This document shows positions 43,288 through 52,521 of a DNA stretch of 55,171 nucleotides, one piece after another. The stretch spans positions 1 to 55,171 of the forward strand of contig NZ_JAFBEP010000021.1 of assembly GCF_016908775.1 (NCBI RefSeq), written 5' to 3'. Made by a program: the position numbers and the translations under genes. Position 1 is the stretch's first letter, and every line of letters starts with the position of its first letter. The notes below the pieces were generated by a model. The model was not told the DNA's origin. It did no database searches and was given only the letters and a program-made list of their open reading frames with translations. The DNA is from Defluviitalea raffinosedens (GTDB lineage Bacteria > Bacillota > Clostridia > Lachnospirales > Defluviitaleaceae).

Positions 43288-44866
43288 GGTTCTTATATTG
43301 GATGATGAAAAATTAGAAAGGGTTCTGATCAGAAAAGGATATGACTGGGAAAAAAACGGCTTTGAGATCATCTGTGAAGCAAGTTCGGGACAAGAAGCTC
43401 TGGAGAGTATGAGGATACGTACCCCCGATATCGTATTAACAGATATTAATATGCCCAATATGAATGGGCTTCAATTCGTCGCCAAAGCTCTGGAAGAATT
43501 CAAAGACAAAAATATTAAGTTTGTTATTATTACAGGATATCGTGATTTTGAATATGCCAGACAAGCAGTTAAGCTTGGAGTAGAAGATTTTTTGCTTAAG
43601 CCTATAGACATTGAAAATTTAGAGAATACAGTTACCAAATTAAAAGAAGAAATCCTGAAATCCGAGGAAGAAAAGCGGGAAGTCAGTCAGTTAAAAGAAT
43701 CTTTAGACAGGAATATGAATATAGTGAAAGAAAGTTTTTTGCAACGGCTGGTAGAGAATAGGGTATCAGAACAGGAAGCAGTCAATAAGCTGAATATGTA
43801 CGGCTATCAGAGCCTGATGGATCAAAGTGTATGCTGTAATATACATTTGGAATACCGTCAGGAAACGAATGAAGAAAAGAAATTAAAACTCAGTAATGAC
43901 GTGATTTCCTTGATTGAAGAAATTGAATTGAAGCCAGTTGTTTCTTTTATTCATTATTTAGGAAATGTAATAGTGTATTTTTCTAATGTAGATTATGATT
44001 CGCTTCTAAGAGATATGGAGTTGTTAAAAAGTGAAATTAATTCTTTGTTGCTGATGCCGGTGAATATAGGGATCAGTGGTGTACATACCGGATTTGAAGG
44101 CATTCATAGAGCTTTTATAGAATCGGAAAAGGCACTGAATGCAAGGATCATTATGGGTCAAAACCGCTGTATCCGTTATGAAGATTACTTAAAATACAAG
44201 AAGACTGTTAATTTGTCTGATGTGGATTGGGAAGATTTTATCTTTTCTGTTCAAAATTGTCTTGAATCAAAAGTAGAAGAATATGTAGAACTTTATATGC
44301 AACACATTCGTGAATCTGGAAATATGGATTTACAGTGGCTAAAATTTATGACAGTATATATTTTAACAAAAGGGGAACTGACGCTCCACAAGCATGGGAA
44401 AACTCTTACAAATTTGGAGAGTTTAAAGAATTTTTCTGAGTTGATTGACAGTATTGATTCCATTGAACATATGAAAGAGATTATTATTAATTCTTTGCAG
44501 GCAATTATGGATTTTCACAGAAAAACTCGTCCGAAAAAAGGAAAACAAGTCATTGAACAGGCACTTGAAGTGATTAATCAGTATTTGTATGATCCTGAAT
44601 TGAGTTTGTCTTTTGTAGCTTCTAAAATATATACCAGTGATTCTTATTTAAGCCGTGTTTTTAAACAGGAAATGAAGGAATCTCTGATTAGTTATATTAC
44701 CAAAAAAAGAATGGAAGAAAGTATTCGTCTTCTTAATACAACGGATTTAAAAGTCTATGAAATAGCAGAAAGAGTGGGGATAAAAGACCCTCATTACTTT
44801 AGTATTTGTTTTAAAAAATATGTGGGTGTAACCATAAAAGAATATAGAAACCCAAAAGAATCTTAA
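43277..44866 (+). CDS. YesN-type AraC-family response regulator
   Basis: A 529-residue regulator. The receiver has D56 in IVLTDINMPNMNG, the lysine is in FLLKP, a middle region of about 270 residues follows, and an AraC double helix-turn-helix forms the last 100 residues (LSFVASKIYTSDSYLSRVFK, then VYEIAERVGIKDPHYFSICF). It pairs with the kinase upstream and very likely activates the sugar importer operon that starts at 45209. GTG start after GGAGACGAG. Confidence 0.87.
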   Translation: MAIKVLILDDEKLERVLIRKGYDWEKNGFEIICEASSGQEALESMRIRTPDIVLTDINMPNMNGLQFVAKALEEFKDKNIKFVIITGYRDFEYARQAVKLGVEDFLLKPIDIENLENTVTKLKEEILKSEEEKREVSQLKESLDRNMNIVKESFLQRLVENRVSEQEAVNKLNMYGYQSLMDQSVCCNIHLEYRQETNEEKKLKLSNDVISLIEEIELKPVVSFIHYLGNVIVYFSNVDYDSLLRDMELLKSEINSLLLMPVNIGISGVHTGFEGIHRAFIESEKALNARIIMGQNRCIRYEDYLKYKKTVNLSDVDWEDFIFSVQNCLESKVEEYVELYMQHIRESGNMDLQWLKFMTVYILTKGELTLHKHGKTLTNLESLKNFSELIDSIDSIEHMKEIIINSLQAIMDFHRKTRPKKGKQVIEQALEVINQYLYDPELSLSFVASKIYTSDSYLSRVFKQEMKESLISYITKKRMEESIRLLNTTDLKVYEIAERVGIKDPHYFSICFKKYVGVTIKEYRNPKES

Positions 44867-44900
44867 AAAGCATTTATAGATAGCTATAAATGCTTTTTCT
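44865..44900 (+). terminator. Terminator after the two-component operon
   Basis: AAAAAGCATTTATAG (44865-44879) pairs perfectly over 15 bp with 44884-44898 around a 4-base loop, and the 3' arm ends in five T. It overlaps the stop codon of the regulator gene. Confidence 0.85.
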
Positions 44901-44940
44901 ATTATGTAGGAAATTCCTTTGAATTTCTTATGACAAAAAA

Positions 44941-45056
44941 CTTCCAGTCAAGGTGGAAACTTGAGCGCATTGAATTTGGCCGGTTTTGCCGACCGTGCTT
45001 TGCGCGGGAGTATTGCTTGAGAAACTCATTCTTGGTTAAAATGTAATACTCTTTAA
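44941..45056. other. Structured, GC-elevated intergenic segment (possible RNA or mobile repeat)
   Basis: Within an otherwise AT-rich 342-bp gap this stretch is visibly richer in G+C. It carries several short complementary arms in series or nested: TCAAG/CTTGA (44948/44960), GCGCA/TGCGC (44965/45001) enclosing GG-CGG/CCG-CC (44978-44994), and GAGTATT/AATACTC (45008/45045). Short frames in it are not convincing. A non-coding RNA, a leader structure or a decayed repeat are all possible. The rest of the gap to 45208 holds the importer promoter region. Confidence 0.35.
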
Positions 45057-45137
45057 ATATGTAAAAAAAATTACCTTTTACCTCAAAATATTAAATTGAG
45101 CCCAAAGCTTTCCTATTTTATACTTGAATTAACAACG

Positions 45138-45149
45138 GAAGCATGCTTC
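45138..45149. promoter_or_regulatory. 12-bp palindrome in the importer promoter region
   Basis: GAAGCATGCTTC is a perfect palindrome. A TTGAAA box (45152-45157) begins 2 bp after it, with a weak TTAATT 17 bp further. An activator or repressor of the binding-protein gene could use this site. This is a low-certainty call from symmetry and position. Confidence 0.3.
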
Positions 45150-45208
45150 GTTTGAAAAAGTTTTTAATTATTATTTAATTTTAATATTTTTTAGAAGGGG
45201 AGAGGGAA

Positions 45209-46555
45209 ATGAAATTAAAAAGAATGATGTCATTTTTATTAACAGCAGTTATGGTATTTAGTTTGTTTGGCTGCGGAAGTAAGCCAGAAACAGCAACACC
45301 ATCGTCATCAGAGTCAAATACTGAAGCTAGTTCAGGAACAACGAATGAGCAACCTGCTCAAGAGCAAATCACTTTGAATGTATGGCATCAATGGTCTAAT
45401 GATGTTAATGAACTGAAAAAAGTTTATGAAGAAGCAGTAGCAGAATATGAAGCAGCTCATCCAAATATAAAAATTAATACAGAGACTTTAGATACAGAAG
45501 CTTATAAGACCAAGATTTCTGCAGAGTTTGCAGGAACAGCCAGTGGAATTGATGTATTCTACTACTGGGGTGCAGGTGCAATCAAGAAAATTGTTGATGC
45601 AGGTAAATTATTACCAATAGATGACTATTTAACAGATGATATAAAAAATAAAGTTCTTCCAGGATCTACAGCATCTTTCGAGTTTGATGGAAAAACTTAT
45701 TCTCTTCCTACATTCTCATGGTACATGGCTTTATTCTGCAATAAAGAATTATTTGATCAGGCAGGAGCTAAAATCCCAACAACTTATGATGAATTATTAG
45801 ATGCATGTAAGAAATTATCTCAATTAGAAGGAATTACTCCAATTGCTGCCGGTGCAAAAGATGGATGGTGTGCAGCATTTGTTTACCAGGCAATGGCATT
45901 AAGAGAAGTTGGCGGAGAAAATATCAATGCTATGCTCAGTGGAAAAGTGCCTTTCTCAGCTGAAGGTTACAAAGAAGCAGCAGATAGAGTAGTAGAACTC
46001 TATAATGCAGGCGCATTCGGCAAGAATCCATTGGAAGTTGGAAATGACGATGCAAATACTGCATTTATTACCGGTAAAGCTGCTATGAGACTTAACGGTA
46101 GTTGGTTTGCTAACCAGGTTTATACTGATGCTACTGCAACTGTGGATCCTTCCAAAGTTGTAGCTGTTAAGATTCCTATGATTCCAGGAAAAGGCAAAGA
46201 AACCGATTATTGCGGTGGATTCGTAGAATCTTTCTGGGTAAACAAAGAAACCAAATATCCTAAAGAAGCAATAGACTTTGCAATATTCATTAATGAAAAA
46301 GTTGGTAAAGGCGCATATGAAATTGGTGCAGGTTTCTCAGGCTGGAATGGTGAGTTTGATGAAAGTAAATTAAATCCATTATTTGTACAAATTAAAGATT
46401 TATTGAATGAAGGAACCACAGGAGTGCTTGCTTGGGATACTTCTTTAGAAAGCGAACCAGCAACCATACATAATGAACAAGCTCAGACATTATTTGCACC
46501 AGGTGCAGACACAAATGCATTTGTCGAAGAACATATTGCTGTGCTTAATAAGTAA
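45209..46555 (+). CDS. Solute-binding lipoprotein of a second CUT1 sugar importer
   Basis: A 448-residue family-1 binding protein with a lipoprotein signal (FSLFGC, cysteine near 22) and a Ser/Thr/Glu-rich linker. The mature protein shows LNVWHQWSNDVNELKKVYEE and the C-terminal acidic-aromatic ligand region. It is unrelated at close range to the two mannan binding proteins. The YesM/YesN pair upstream should control it. The ligand is unknown; a beta-gluco-oligosaccharide would fit the GH94 neighbours. GGGGAGAGGG precedes the ATG. Confidence 0.87.
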   Translation: MKLKRMMSFLLTAVMVFSLFGCGSKPETATPSSSESNTEASSGTTNEQPAQEQITLNVWHQWSNDVNELKKVYEEAVAEYEAAHPNIKINTETLDTEAYKTKISAEFAGTASGIDVFYYWGAGAIKKIVDAGKLLPIDDYLTDDIKNKVLPGSTASFEFDGKTYSLPTFSWYMALFCNKELFDQAGAKIPTTYDELLDACKKLSQLEGITPIAAGAKDGWCAAFVYQAMALREVGGENINAMLSGKVPFSAEGYKEAADRVVELYNAGAFGKNPLEVGNDDANTAFITGKAAMRLNGSWFANQVYTDATATVDPSKVVAVKIPMIPGKGKETDYCGGFVESFWVNKETKYPKEAIDFAIFINEKVGKGAYEIGAGFSGWNGEFDESKLNPLFVQIKDLLNEGTTGVLAWDTSLESEPATIHNEQAQTLFAPGADTNAFVEEHIAVLNK

Positions 46556-46589
46556 AAAGTAAAGAAATGAATTAAGCGAAGGTAATTGT

Positions 46590-46624
46590 TGGGGATTATC
46601 GCTTTTTGACAGTGATAATCCCCA
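46590..46624 (+). other. Intercistronic hairpin after the binding-protein gene
   Basis: TGGGGATTATC (46590-46600) pairs perfectly with 46614-46624 around a 13-base loop and lacks a following T run. Same position and probable role as the stem at 26284: a 3' stabiliser that favours binding-protein message over permease message. Confidence 0.65.
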
Positions 46625-46667
46625 CTTTAAAATCAGGTTGAAATGACATATCAAAGGGGGTTACAGC

Positions 46668-47561
46668 ATGGACAGAATACTTGGTAAAAAATCCTATATA
46701 GCTGTATTTGTTTTGCCGACTTTGCTGATCTTTTTAGGCTTTGTAGTTGTACCATTAATTACAACGGGTATTTACAGTCTGTTCGAATATAATGGTGTCG
46801 GAAAGATGAATTTTTTGGGACTTAGTAATTATATTAAATTATTCACGGAAGACCGATATTTTCCCAATGCTTTAAAAAATTCTTTTATTCTTGCAGGAGC
46901 ATCTATTTTTATCCAGCTTCCTATATCCTTTATTCTTGCATTGATCCTTTCCAGAGGAGTAAAAGGAGAAAAATACTTTCGTACAATTTACTTTATACCT
47001 GTAGTTATTTCCAGTATGGTAATTGGGCAGTTATGGATGAGAATTTTTAGAAGTGATTACGGACTGTTAAATATTTTTATCCGAGCTTTAGGGCCAAAAG
47101 ATTTTGAATTTTCATGGCTATCCGAGCCCAAAACAGCTTTCTTATCAACAGTAGTGCCTGCAGTTTGGCAATACATAGGTTATCACATGCTGATCTACTA
47201 TGCCGGAATCAAATCCATTTCTCCAGATTATTATGAAGCAGCACAAATTGACGGAGCTTCTAAATTAATGACGACTTTTAAAATTACGATTCCATTATTA
47301 GCACCAGTTATTAAAACCAGTTTAATATTCTCTTTGACAGGTTCGTTAAGATCTTTTGACTTAATATATGTCATGACCGGAGGAGGACCCAATCATGCCA
47401 GCGAGGTTCCTGCTACCTTAATGTATAATAATCTGTTTAGAAAAAGTTTGTATGGTTACGGTAGTGCCCAAGCTTTCTTTATCGTTCTGGAATGTTTAAT
47501 ATTCAGTCTTATTATTGGCAGATTGTTTAAACGGGCAGAAGAAAATGTGTCGGTAGTGTAG
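46668..47561 (+). CDS. CUT1 sugar ABC permease, first subunit (second importer)
   Basis: A 297-residue MalF-type permease with six membrane segments. The EAA loop is YYEAAQIDGASKLMTTFKITIP. FDLIYVMTGGGPNHASEVPATLMY is the usual periplasmic signature of this subfamily. AAAGGGGG precedes the ATG. The second permease starts 11 bp after its stop. Confidence 0.88.
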   Translation: MDRILGKKSYIAVFVLPTLLIFLGFVVVPLITTGIYSLFEYNGVGKMNFLGLSNYIKLFTEDRYFPNALKNSFILAGASIFIQLPISFILALILSRGVKGEKYFRTIYFIPVVISSMVIGQLWMRIFRSDYGLLNIFIRALGPKDFEFSWLSEPKTAFLSTVVPAVWQYIGYHMLIYYAGIKSISPDYYEAAQIDGASKLMTTFKITIPLLAPVIKTSLIFSLTGSLRSFDLIYVMTGGGPNHASEVPATLMYNNLFRKSLYGYGSAQAFFIVLECLIFSLIIGRLFKRAEENVSVV

Positions 47562-47572
47562 GAGGGGCGGCT

Positions 47573-48397
47573 ATGAAAAAATTAAATAAGAAAATTCTTT
47601 TTGCAATCTTACTTATTATCGCATTCTGTCAGTTATTCCCGTTATACTGGCTTATCACTTTTTCCTTAAAAAGCAATGCCGAAATATTTGGCGAAAATGT
47701 ATTGGGACTTCCTAGATACTGGCTTTGGGAAAACTACGCAACTGCCCTCAATGATGGAGGAATTCTGCGTTACTTTATAAATTCCATAATTTATACTGGT
47801 TTAACAGTTATTATTGTAGGAGTTCTTACTTCTATGTCAGCTTATGCGATTGCCAGAATGAAATGGAAATCAAAAGATCTTGTTTTTTCTATATTTACCT
47901 TAGGGATCATGATTCCTACGCAAGCAGCTTTGCTTCCATTATTCCAGGTAATCGACAAGCTTGGGTTAAAGGGTGGTTATCTCGGGTTGTTAATACCCTA
48001 TGTTGCTTTTGGTATTCCTATGAGCGTTATGATCCTTACAGGATTTTATAAGGGTATTCCCAGAGAGATGGAAGAAGCTGCTTATATTGACGGTTGTGGA
48101 GTTTTTAAGTGTTTTGTTACTATTATGCTTCCAATGATTAGGCCAGCCTTGGCTACAGCTTCAATCTTTACCTTCTTGGGGGCATGGAATGAGTTGATGT
48201 TTGCCAATACCCTGATTGATAGCGATCTTTATCGTACTTTGCCTGTTGGAATCATGTCTTTTGCTGGACAGTATACGACCAATTGGGGATTAATTGGTGC
48301 AGGAATGGTTATTGCAACTCTACCAACAATTCTCATATACTTTATGTTGAGTAATCAGGTACAACAAAGCTTAATAGCAGGTGCTGTAAAGGGTTAA
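47573..48397 (+). CDS. CUT1 sugar ABC permease, second subunit (second importer)
   Basis: A 274-residue MalG-type permease. The EAA loop is MEEAAYIDGCGVFKCFVTIMLP, and the C-terminus QQSLIAGAVKG is standard. GGAGGGGCGG precedes the ATG. No ATPase gene follows; instead there is a decayed carbohydrate-active enzyme gene. The importer must borrow an MsmX-like ATPase from elsewhere. Confidence 0.88.
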   Translation: MKKLNKKILFAILLIIAFCQLFPLYWLITFSLKSNAEIFGENVLGLPRYWLWENYATALNDGGILRYFINSIIYTGLTVIIVGVLTSMSAYAIARMKWKSKDLVFSIFTLGIMIPTQAALLPLFQVIDKLGLKGGYLGLLIPYVAFGIPMSVMILTGFYKGIPREMEEAAYIDGCGVFKCFVTIMLPMIRPALATASIFTFLGAWNELMFANTLIDSDLYRTLPVGIMSFAGQYTTNWGLIGAGMVIATLPTILIYFMLSNQVQQSLIAGAVKG

Positions 48398-48448
48398 AAT
48401 TGAAAAGCGGCGAAAGATAACAAGTCGTTATTGCAAAAGTTTTCAGAT

Positions 48449-49131
48449 TAAAAATTACATAAAAATTATTTTGTATTAAAACGGGAAATTGCCAATCCGA
48501 TTTTTGATGCTTATTGCTGTCAAACCTGTATGGATAATGTATTTCGGGGTGGATTTCCGATTCAATTAGAACAAGATAAGATGTTTTACATATATTCCAG
48601 AAAATATGGGGATTTAGAGCGGGAATATAACTATTTCTGCATGGAAGCGGATATTATTCTCAAGGAAACGGAAATTACAGAGATATTAATCAAAATAGAC
48701 GCTGTGATGTTTTCTTTACTCCTTATGTAAAAGATTTAAATATAAGAATGTTCTACAATTAGATTCAATTAGATGGCTATAATCCTCTTATTATCAACAT
48801 GAAAATTTATCAAGTGTCCAAGAAAAAGAATGCAGCCATTGCCCTTGCCCAACCTATTTCTATTATGAGATGGACCAGTATGAGATTAAAGAAGACCGGA
48901 TCAGCCCTCTTAACTTCACGCTTAAAAATACTAAAATTGCCCCTTAGTAATGAAGATAAAAAAAGTATATATACCTATATCAAACAAACTCGTCTGTATG
49001 ATGAGAAGCTATCCATATATAAACTTAATGCGCCCCTTATGGATACTTCTTTTGAAATAGGAAGGGCAAGGGCTTTTATTCCAGAAAGGCTGGAAGATCA
49101 GATCATTATAAGATCATTGCTTCAGGGGTAG
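48449..49131 (+). pseudogene. Decayed GH94/GH36-type long glycoside phosphorylase-like gene
   Basis: Fragments of one ancestral protein can be read across two frames. The first reads [20 protein letters not shown] and [15 protein letters not shown]. After a frameshift near 48640-48655 comes [16 protein letters not shown], then [15 protein letters not shown], an in-frame TAG at 48760, and IQLDGYNPL and NAPLMDTSFEIGRARAF. These phrases belong to large proteins of the cellobiose-phosphorylase superfamily (GH94/GH149/GH161-like, over 1000 residues); only an internal part remains. It lies just after the second importer, so the importer's original catabolic enzyme may have been this one. Confidence 0.7.
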
Positions 49132-49220
49132 GTTGCCCTGGATATTCGTAATGGTTTAGTAAATCAAATTGATGTGATGGTTGATACTTCTTGTTTATAA
49201 ATGTGTTAAAAAGTATGTAT

Positions 49221-49268
49221 AAAAAGCATTCGATTTTTTTGTCTTGTGGATGATCGGGTGCTTTTTTA
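49221..49268 (+). terminator. Terminator-like hairpin upstream of cstA
   Basis: AAAAAGCATTCGAT (49221-49234) pairs with 49253-49266 over 14 bp with two G-U pairs, and the 3' arm ends in a T run. It closes the importer/pseudogene transcript. Confidence 0.75.
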
Positions 49269-49326
49269 TAATATATACGGCAAATTATAAATGCATAAAA
49301 AAACAAAAAAAATTATAAAAATGCAA

Positions 49327-49355
49327 TTGATTAAATATTATAAAAATGGTAGAAT
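49327..49355 (+). promoter_or_regulatory. Sigma-A-type promoter of cstA
   Basis: TTGATT (49327-49332) and TAGAAT (49350-49355) are separated by exactly 17 bp, about 40 bp before the start codon of the transporter gene. Confidence 0.55.
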
Positions 49356-49396
49356 GCAATTGGAAAAATTAATTAATTATGTTAGGGGGAAGTAAA

Positions 49397-51097
49397 GTGA
49401 ACGGTATAGTAATGATGTTGATTGCAATTGCAGTTTTAGGAGGCGCTTATCTCATTTATGGCAGATGGCTTGCCAAGACATGGGGCATTGATCCTAAAGC
49501 GAAGACGCCAGCTTATGAAATGCAGGACGGAGTAGACTATGTACCCGCATCACCTGGAGTAATTTTTGGTCATCAGTTTGCATCCATTGCAGGGGCAGGT
49601 CCAATTAATGGCCCGATTATTGCAGCCATGTTTGGCTGGGTTCCCGTATTATTATGGATTTTGATCGGAGGCGTTTTCTTTGGCGCTGTTCAGGATTTTG
49701 CATCTATGTATGCGTCTGTAAAAAATAAAGGCCGCAGTATAGGTTATATTATTGAGCTTTATATTGGCAAAGCAGGTAAAAGACTCTTTTTACTGTTTGT
49801 ATGGCTTTTTTCTATTTTAGTAATTGCAGCATTTGCAGATATAGTGGCTGGAACTTTTAATGGCTTTAATGCAGATGGAACCTTCAATTCAGCCAATGGT
49901 TCCACAGCGGCCACTTCTTTGCTGTTTATAGCAGCCGCAGTTATTTTTGGTATATTTACATATTATAAAAAACCATCATCTCTAGTTGCTTTTGCTGCAG
50001 GACTTGTTCTGGTAGTAATCTGTATTGGGTTAGGATTGGCTTTCCCAATCCATGTTCCTAAAACAGCATGGCTTTATTTTGTGTTTGCATATGTATTTGT
50101 TGCATCTATTACCCCTGTATGGGCGCTGTTACAACCAAGGGATTATCTGAATTCGTTTTTATTGGTTACTATGATGTTTTTTGCAGTTATAGGTATATTT
50201 GTGGCAAATCCTTCTATTGAACTGCCTGCTTTCACAGGATTTAATGTAAATGGGCAGATGTTATTCCCTGTATTATTTGTAACAATTGCTTGCGGTGCTG
50301 TTTCAGGCTTCCATGCTTTAGTTGCTTCAGGAACCAGTTCTAAGCAGATCAGAAATGAAAAAGATATGCTTCCCATTTCCTTTGGAGCAATGCTTTTGGA
50401 ATGTCTTTTAGCAGTTATTTCCCTGGTTACTGTAGGTGCATTGGCAGTAGGAGGCAAAATGCCAGAAGGGACTCCTCCAGTGATTTTTGCCCAAGGAATT
50501 TCAAACTTTATTGGGATACTGGGTATTTCACAAAACGCAGCATTTACGATTATTACTCTTTCAGTGTCTGCTTTTGCTTTAACATCTCTGGATTCAGTGG
50601 CGAGAGTAGGCCGCCTTTCTTTCCAGGAATTATTTATAGATGATGAAGTTGATGAAAAAAATATATCATCATTGCGTAAACTCTGCACCAACAAATATTT
50701 TGCTACGATTATTACTTTGATTTTAGGATATTTACTTGCAGTAGGTGGATATCAGAATATCTGGCCTTTATTTGGTTCTGCCAACCAGTTACTTTCTGCC
50801 CTTGCACTGATTGCTTTGGCAGTATTCTTAAAAAAGACAAACCGCAAAGGTTTTATGCTGTGGGCACCAATGGTTATTATGCTTACAGTAACATTTACAG
50901 CCCTTGCCCAGAGTATAATCAAGATTTTAAATAAACTCTTGATTACACACGATTTTGTAATATATAGTGACGGCTTACAGCTTATATTTGCAGTGCTTCT
51001 TATGGCCCTTGGATTTTTAGTTGCAATTTCTGGATTCAGAAAGATTGTTGAAAAGGAATCCATAAATACAGTAGAAGCTGCTGCACTTAATGAATAA
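49397..51097 (+). CDS. cstA: CstA family carbon-starvation transporter
   Basis: A 566-residue membrane protein with about 15 segments and the CstA signatures FGHQFASIAGAGPINGPIIAA near the start and GCGAVSGFHALVASGTSSKQ in the middle. Family members import peptides or pyruvate when preferred carbon is scarce. I choose the GTG at 49397 because AGGGGGA lies six bases upstream; an ATG at 49379 would place that site inside the gene. It has its own promoter and terminator. Confidence 0.9.
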   Translation: MNGIVMMLIAIAVLGGAYLIYGRWLAKTWGIDPKAKTPAYEMQDGVDYVPASPGVIFGHQFASIAGAGPINGPIIAAMFGWVPVLLWILIGGVFFGAVQDFASMYASVKNKGRSIGYIIELYIGKAGKRLFLLFVWLFSILVIAAFADIVAGTFNGFNADGTFNSANGSTAATSLLFIAAAVIFGIFTYYKKPSSLVAFAAGLVLVVICIGLGLAFPIHVPKTAWLYFVFAYVFVASITPVWALLQPRDYLNSFLLVTMMFFAVIGIFVANPSIELPAFTGFNVNGQMLFPVLFVTIACGAVSGFHALVASGTSSKQIRNEKDMLPISFGAMLLECLLAVISLVTVGALAVGGKMPEGTPPVIFAQGISNFIGILGISQNAAFTIITLSVSAFALTSLDSVARVGRLSFQELFIDDEVDEKNISSLRKLCTNKYFATIITLILGYLLAVGGYQNIWPLFGSANQLLSALALIALAVFLKKTNRKGFMLWAPMVIMLTVTFTALAQSIIKILNKLLITHDFVIYSDGLQLIFAVLLMALGFLVAISGFRKIVEKESINTVEAAALNE

Positions 51098-51116
51098 TAG
51101 GATATTTGACGATAAT

Positions 51117-51155
51117 TGGGGTGGGATTGATTCTAATCTCACTCCATTATTGCTT
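51117..51155 (+). terminator. Hairpin after cstA, second copy of a small repeated element
   Basis: TGGGGTGGGATT (51117-51128) pairs with AATCTCACTCCA (51135-51146) over 12 bp with two G-U pairs, followed by TTATTGCTTTT. Sequence and shape match the hairpin at 18334-18368, including the ATTATTG tail. Confidence 0.6.
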
Positions 51156-51301
51156 TTGAGACTGTTTTAATATAATCCAATCAGGATAAAAAAACTTGAA
51201 ATTGAATAAAAGTTGTATTATTCTTTGCATCAATACAGAAGGAGGTATTAATTTTAAAAACTATATAAAAGTTGTACGAATGCGTAAAGGGTAAAGAAAG
51301 A

Positions 51302-52057
51302 GTGGTGGATATGATCTATTTATTTCGATTCTTGGTATTGTTTGGAGTTTTTAATCTTGTAAATCTTTATCTCTTGAATTCAGGTGCAGGTATGGTGCCA
51401 GTGTGGCTTGGTATTACTATAGGATCTTTAATGCTGTCTGTCCGCCCATGGTATCATTTTTTCTTTTCTCGTCCATGGTTTAAAGGACTAGCGATATTTG
51501 GTCTTGTTGCTTTTGTTATTATTGAATGCTTTATTATGATCAGTGGCTTCAAGACAAATATTGATGCTAAATGTGATTATATTATTGTGCTTGGGGCAAG
51601 AGTGCGTGGAAGAGTACTTTCTTTAACTTTAAAAAATCGATTGGACAAGGCATACGAATATCTCGTAAAACATCCGGAAACGGTGGCTATATTATCCGGT
51701 GGACAAGGCCATGGAGAGGATCTTTCTGAAGGAGAAGCCATGAGAAATTATTTGCTGGAGAAAGGAATAGAAAAAGAACGGCTTATTGTAGAAAATCAGT
51801 CCACCAATACAGAAGAAAACATAGGTTATTCATTTCAAATCATTGACCAGAATAAAAAAGATGCCAAGGTGATTGTAATAACCAGCCGCTTTCATATTCT
51901 AAGAAGCAAAATGATTGCTCGAGGTATTGGAAAAAGAGTAGAAGGTATTGGAGTGAATACAATACCTTACTTGGTTCCAACTTATTATTTAAGAGAATTT
52001 TTTGCAGTGATCAAAGAATGTGGTAAAATATTGGCAAAGATTATTTTTAGTTCATAG
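51302..52057 (+). CDS. YdcF-like (DUF218) membrane protein
   Basis: About 251 residues. Three N-terminal membrane segments are followed by a DUF218 domain with [45 protein letters not shown] and [11 protein letters not shown]. Related SanA/ElyC/YdcF proteins act in envelope biogenesis; the exact function here is unknown. The start is ambiguous among tandem GTG codons (51302, 51305) and the ATG at 51311. A strong AAGGAGGT at 51239 has no matching start codon in frame. It lies 11 bp upstream of ridA. Confidence 0.78.
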   Translation: MVDMIYLFRFLVLFGVFNLVNLYLLNSGAGMVPVWLGITIGSLMLSVRPWYHFFFSRPWFKGLAIFGLVAFVIIECFIMISGFKTNIDAKCDYIIVLGARVRGRVLSLTLKNRLDKAYEYLVKHPETVAILSGGQGHGEDLSEGEAMRNYLLEKGIEKERLIVENQSTNTEENIGYSFQIIDQNKKDAKVIVITSRFHILRSKMIARGIGKRVEGIGVNTIPYLVPTYYLREFFAVIKECGKILAKIIFSS

Positions 52058-52068
52058 GAGGAGATTGC

Positions 52069-52446
52069 ATGATTGAAAAAATCAACACAACAAAAGCGCC
52101 TGCGGCGATTGGACCTTATAGTCAGGCGGTGGTGGTGAATGGAATACTTTATACATCAGGACAGATACCTCTTGATCCTGTAACTGGTGCTGTGGTTGAA
52201 GGAGGAATAAAAGAGCAGACCCTCCAAGTCATGAAGAATATACAAGCGATTTTGGAAGAAGCCGGTACAACTTTTGAAAATGTGTTTAAAACCACTTGTT
52301 TTTTGTCGGATATGGCCAATTTCGCTGAATTTAATGAAGTGTATGCCCAATATTTTATTTCAAAACCAGTCCGCTCTTGTGTAGCAGTAAAGGAACTTCC
52401 GAAGGGGGTTATGGTTGAGGTTGAAGTAATTGCTTTAATTAAGTGA
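52069..52446 (+). CDS. ridA: RidA family reactive enamine/imine deaminase
   Basis: A 125-residue protein almost entirely matching the YjgF/YER057c/UK114 pattern: [18 protein letters not shown], the conserved arginine in [16 protein letters not shown], and the terminal VEVEVIA. It hydrolyses reactive 2-aminoacrylate-type intermediates formed by PLP enzymes. AGGAGGAG precedes the ATG. It is probably cotranscribed with the YdcF-like gene. Confidence 0.93.
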   Translation: MIEKINTTKAPAAIGPYSQAVVVNGILYTSGQIPLDPVTGAVVEGGIKEQTLQVMKNIQAILEEAGTTFENVFKTTCFLSDMANFAEFNEVYAQYFISKPVRSCVAVKELPKGVMVEVEVIALIK

Positions 52447-52521
52447 TTAAGCATGTGAAATGTGTTTATCTTTAGTTGTAGAGAAACTTTAATATATTAT
52501 TCTGGATCGGTTATATTTAAC

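Noticed and set aside
48530-49131. Two separate small genes (48530-48730 and 48799-49131)
   Set aside because: Both are pieces of one decayed enzyme gene: the missing motifs are found in the neighbouring frame between them.
50143-50694. 183-codon minus-strand open frame
   Set aside because: It is antisense inside cstA, which has clear family motifs and a full-length frame.
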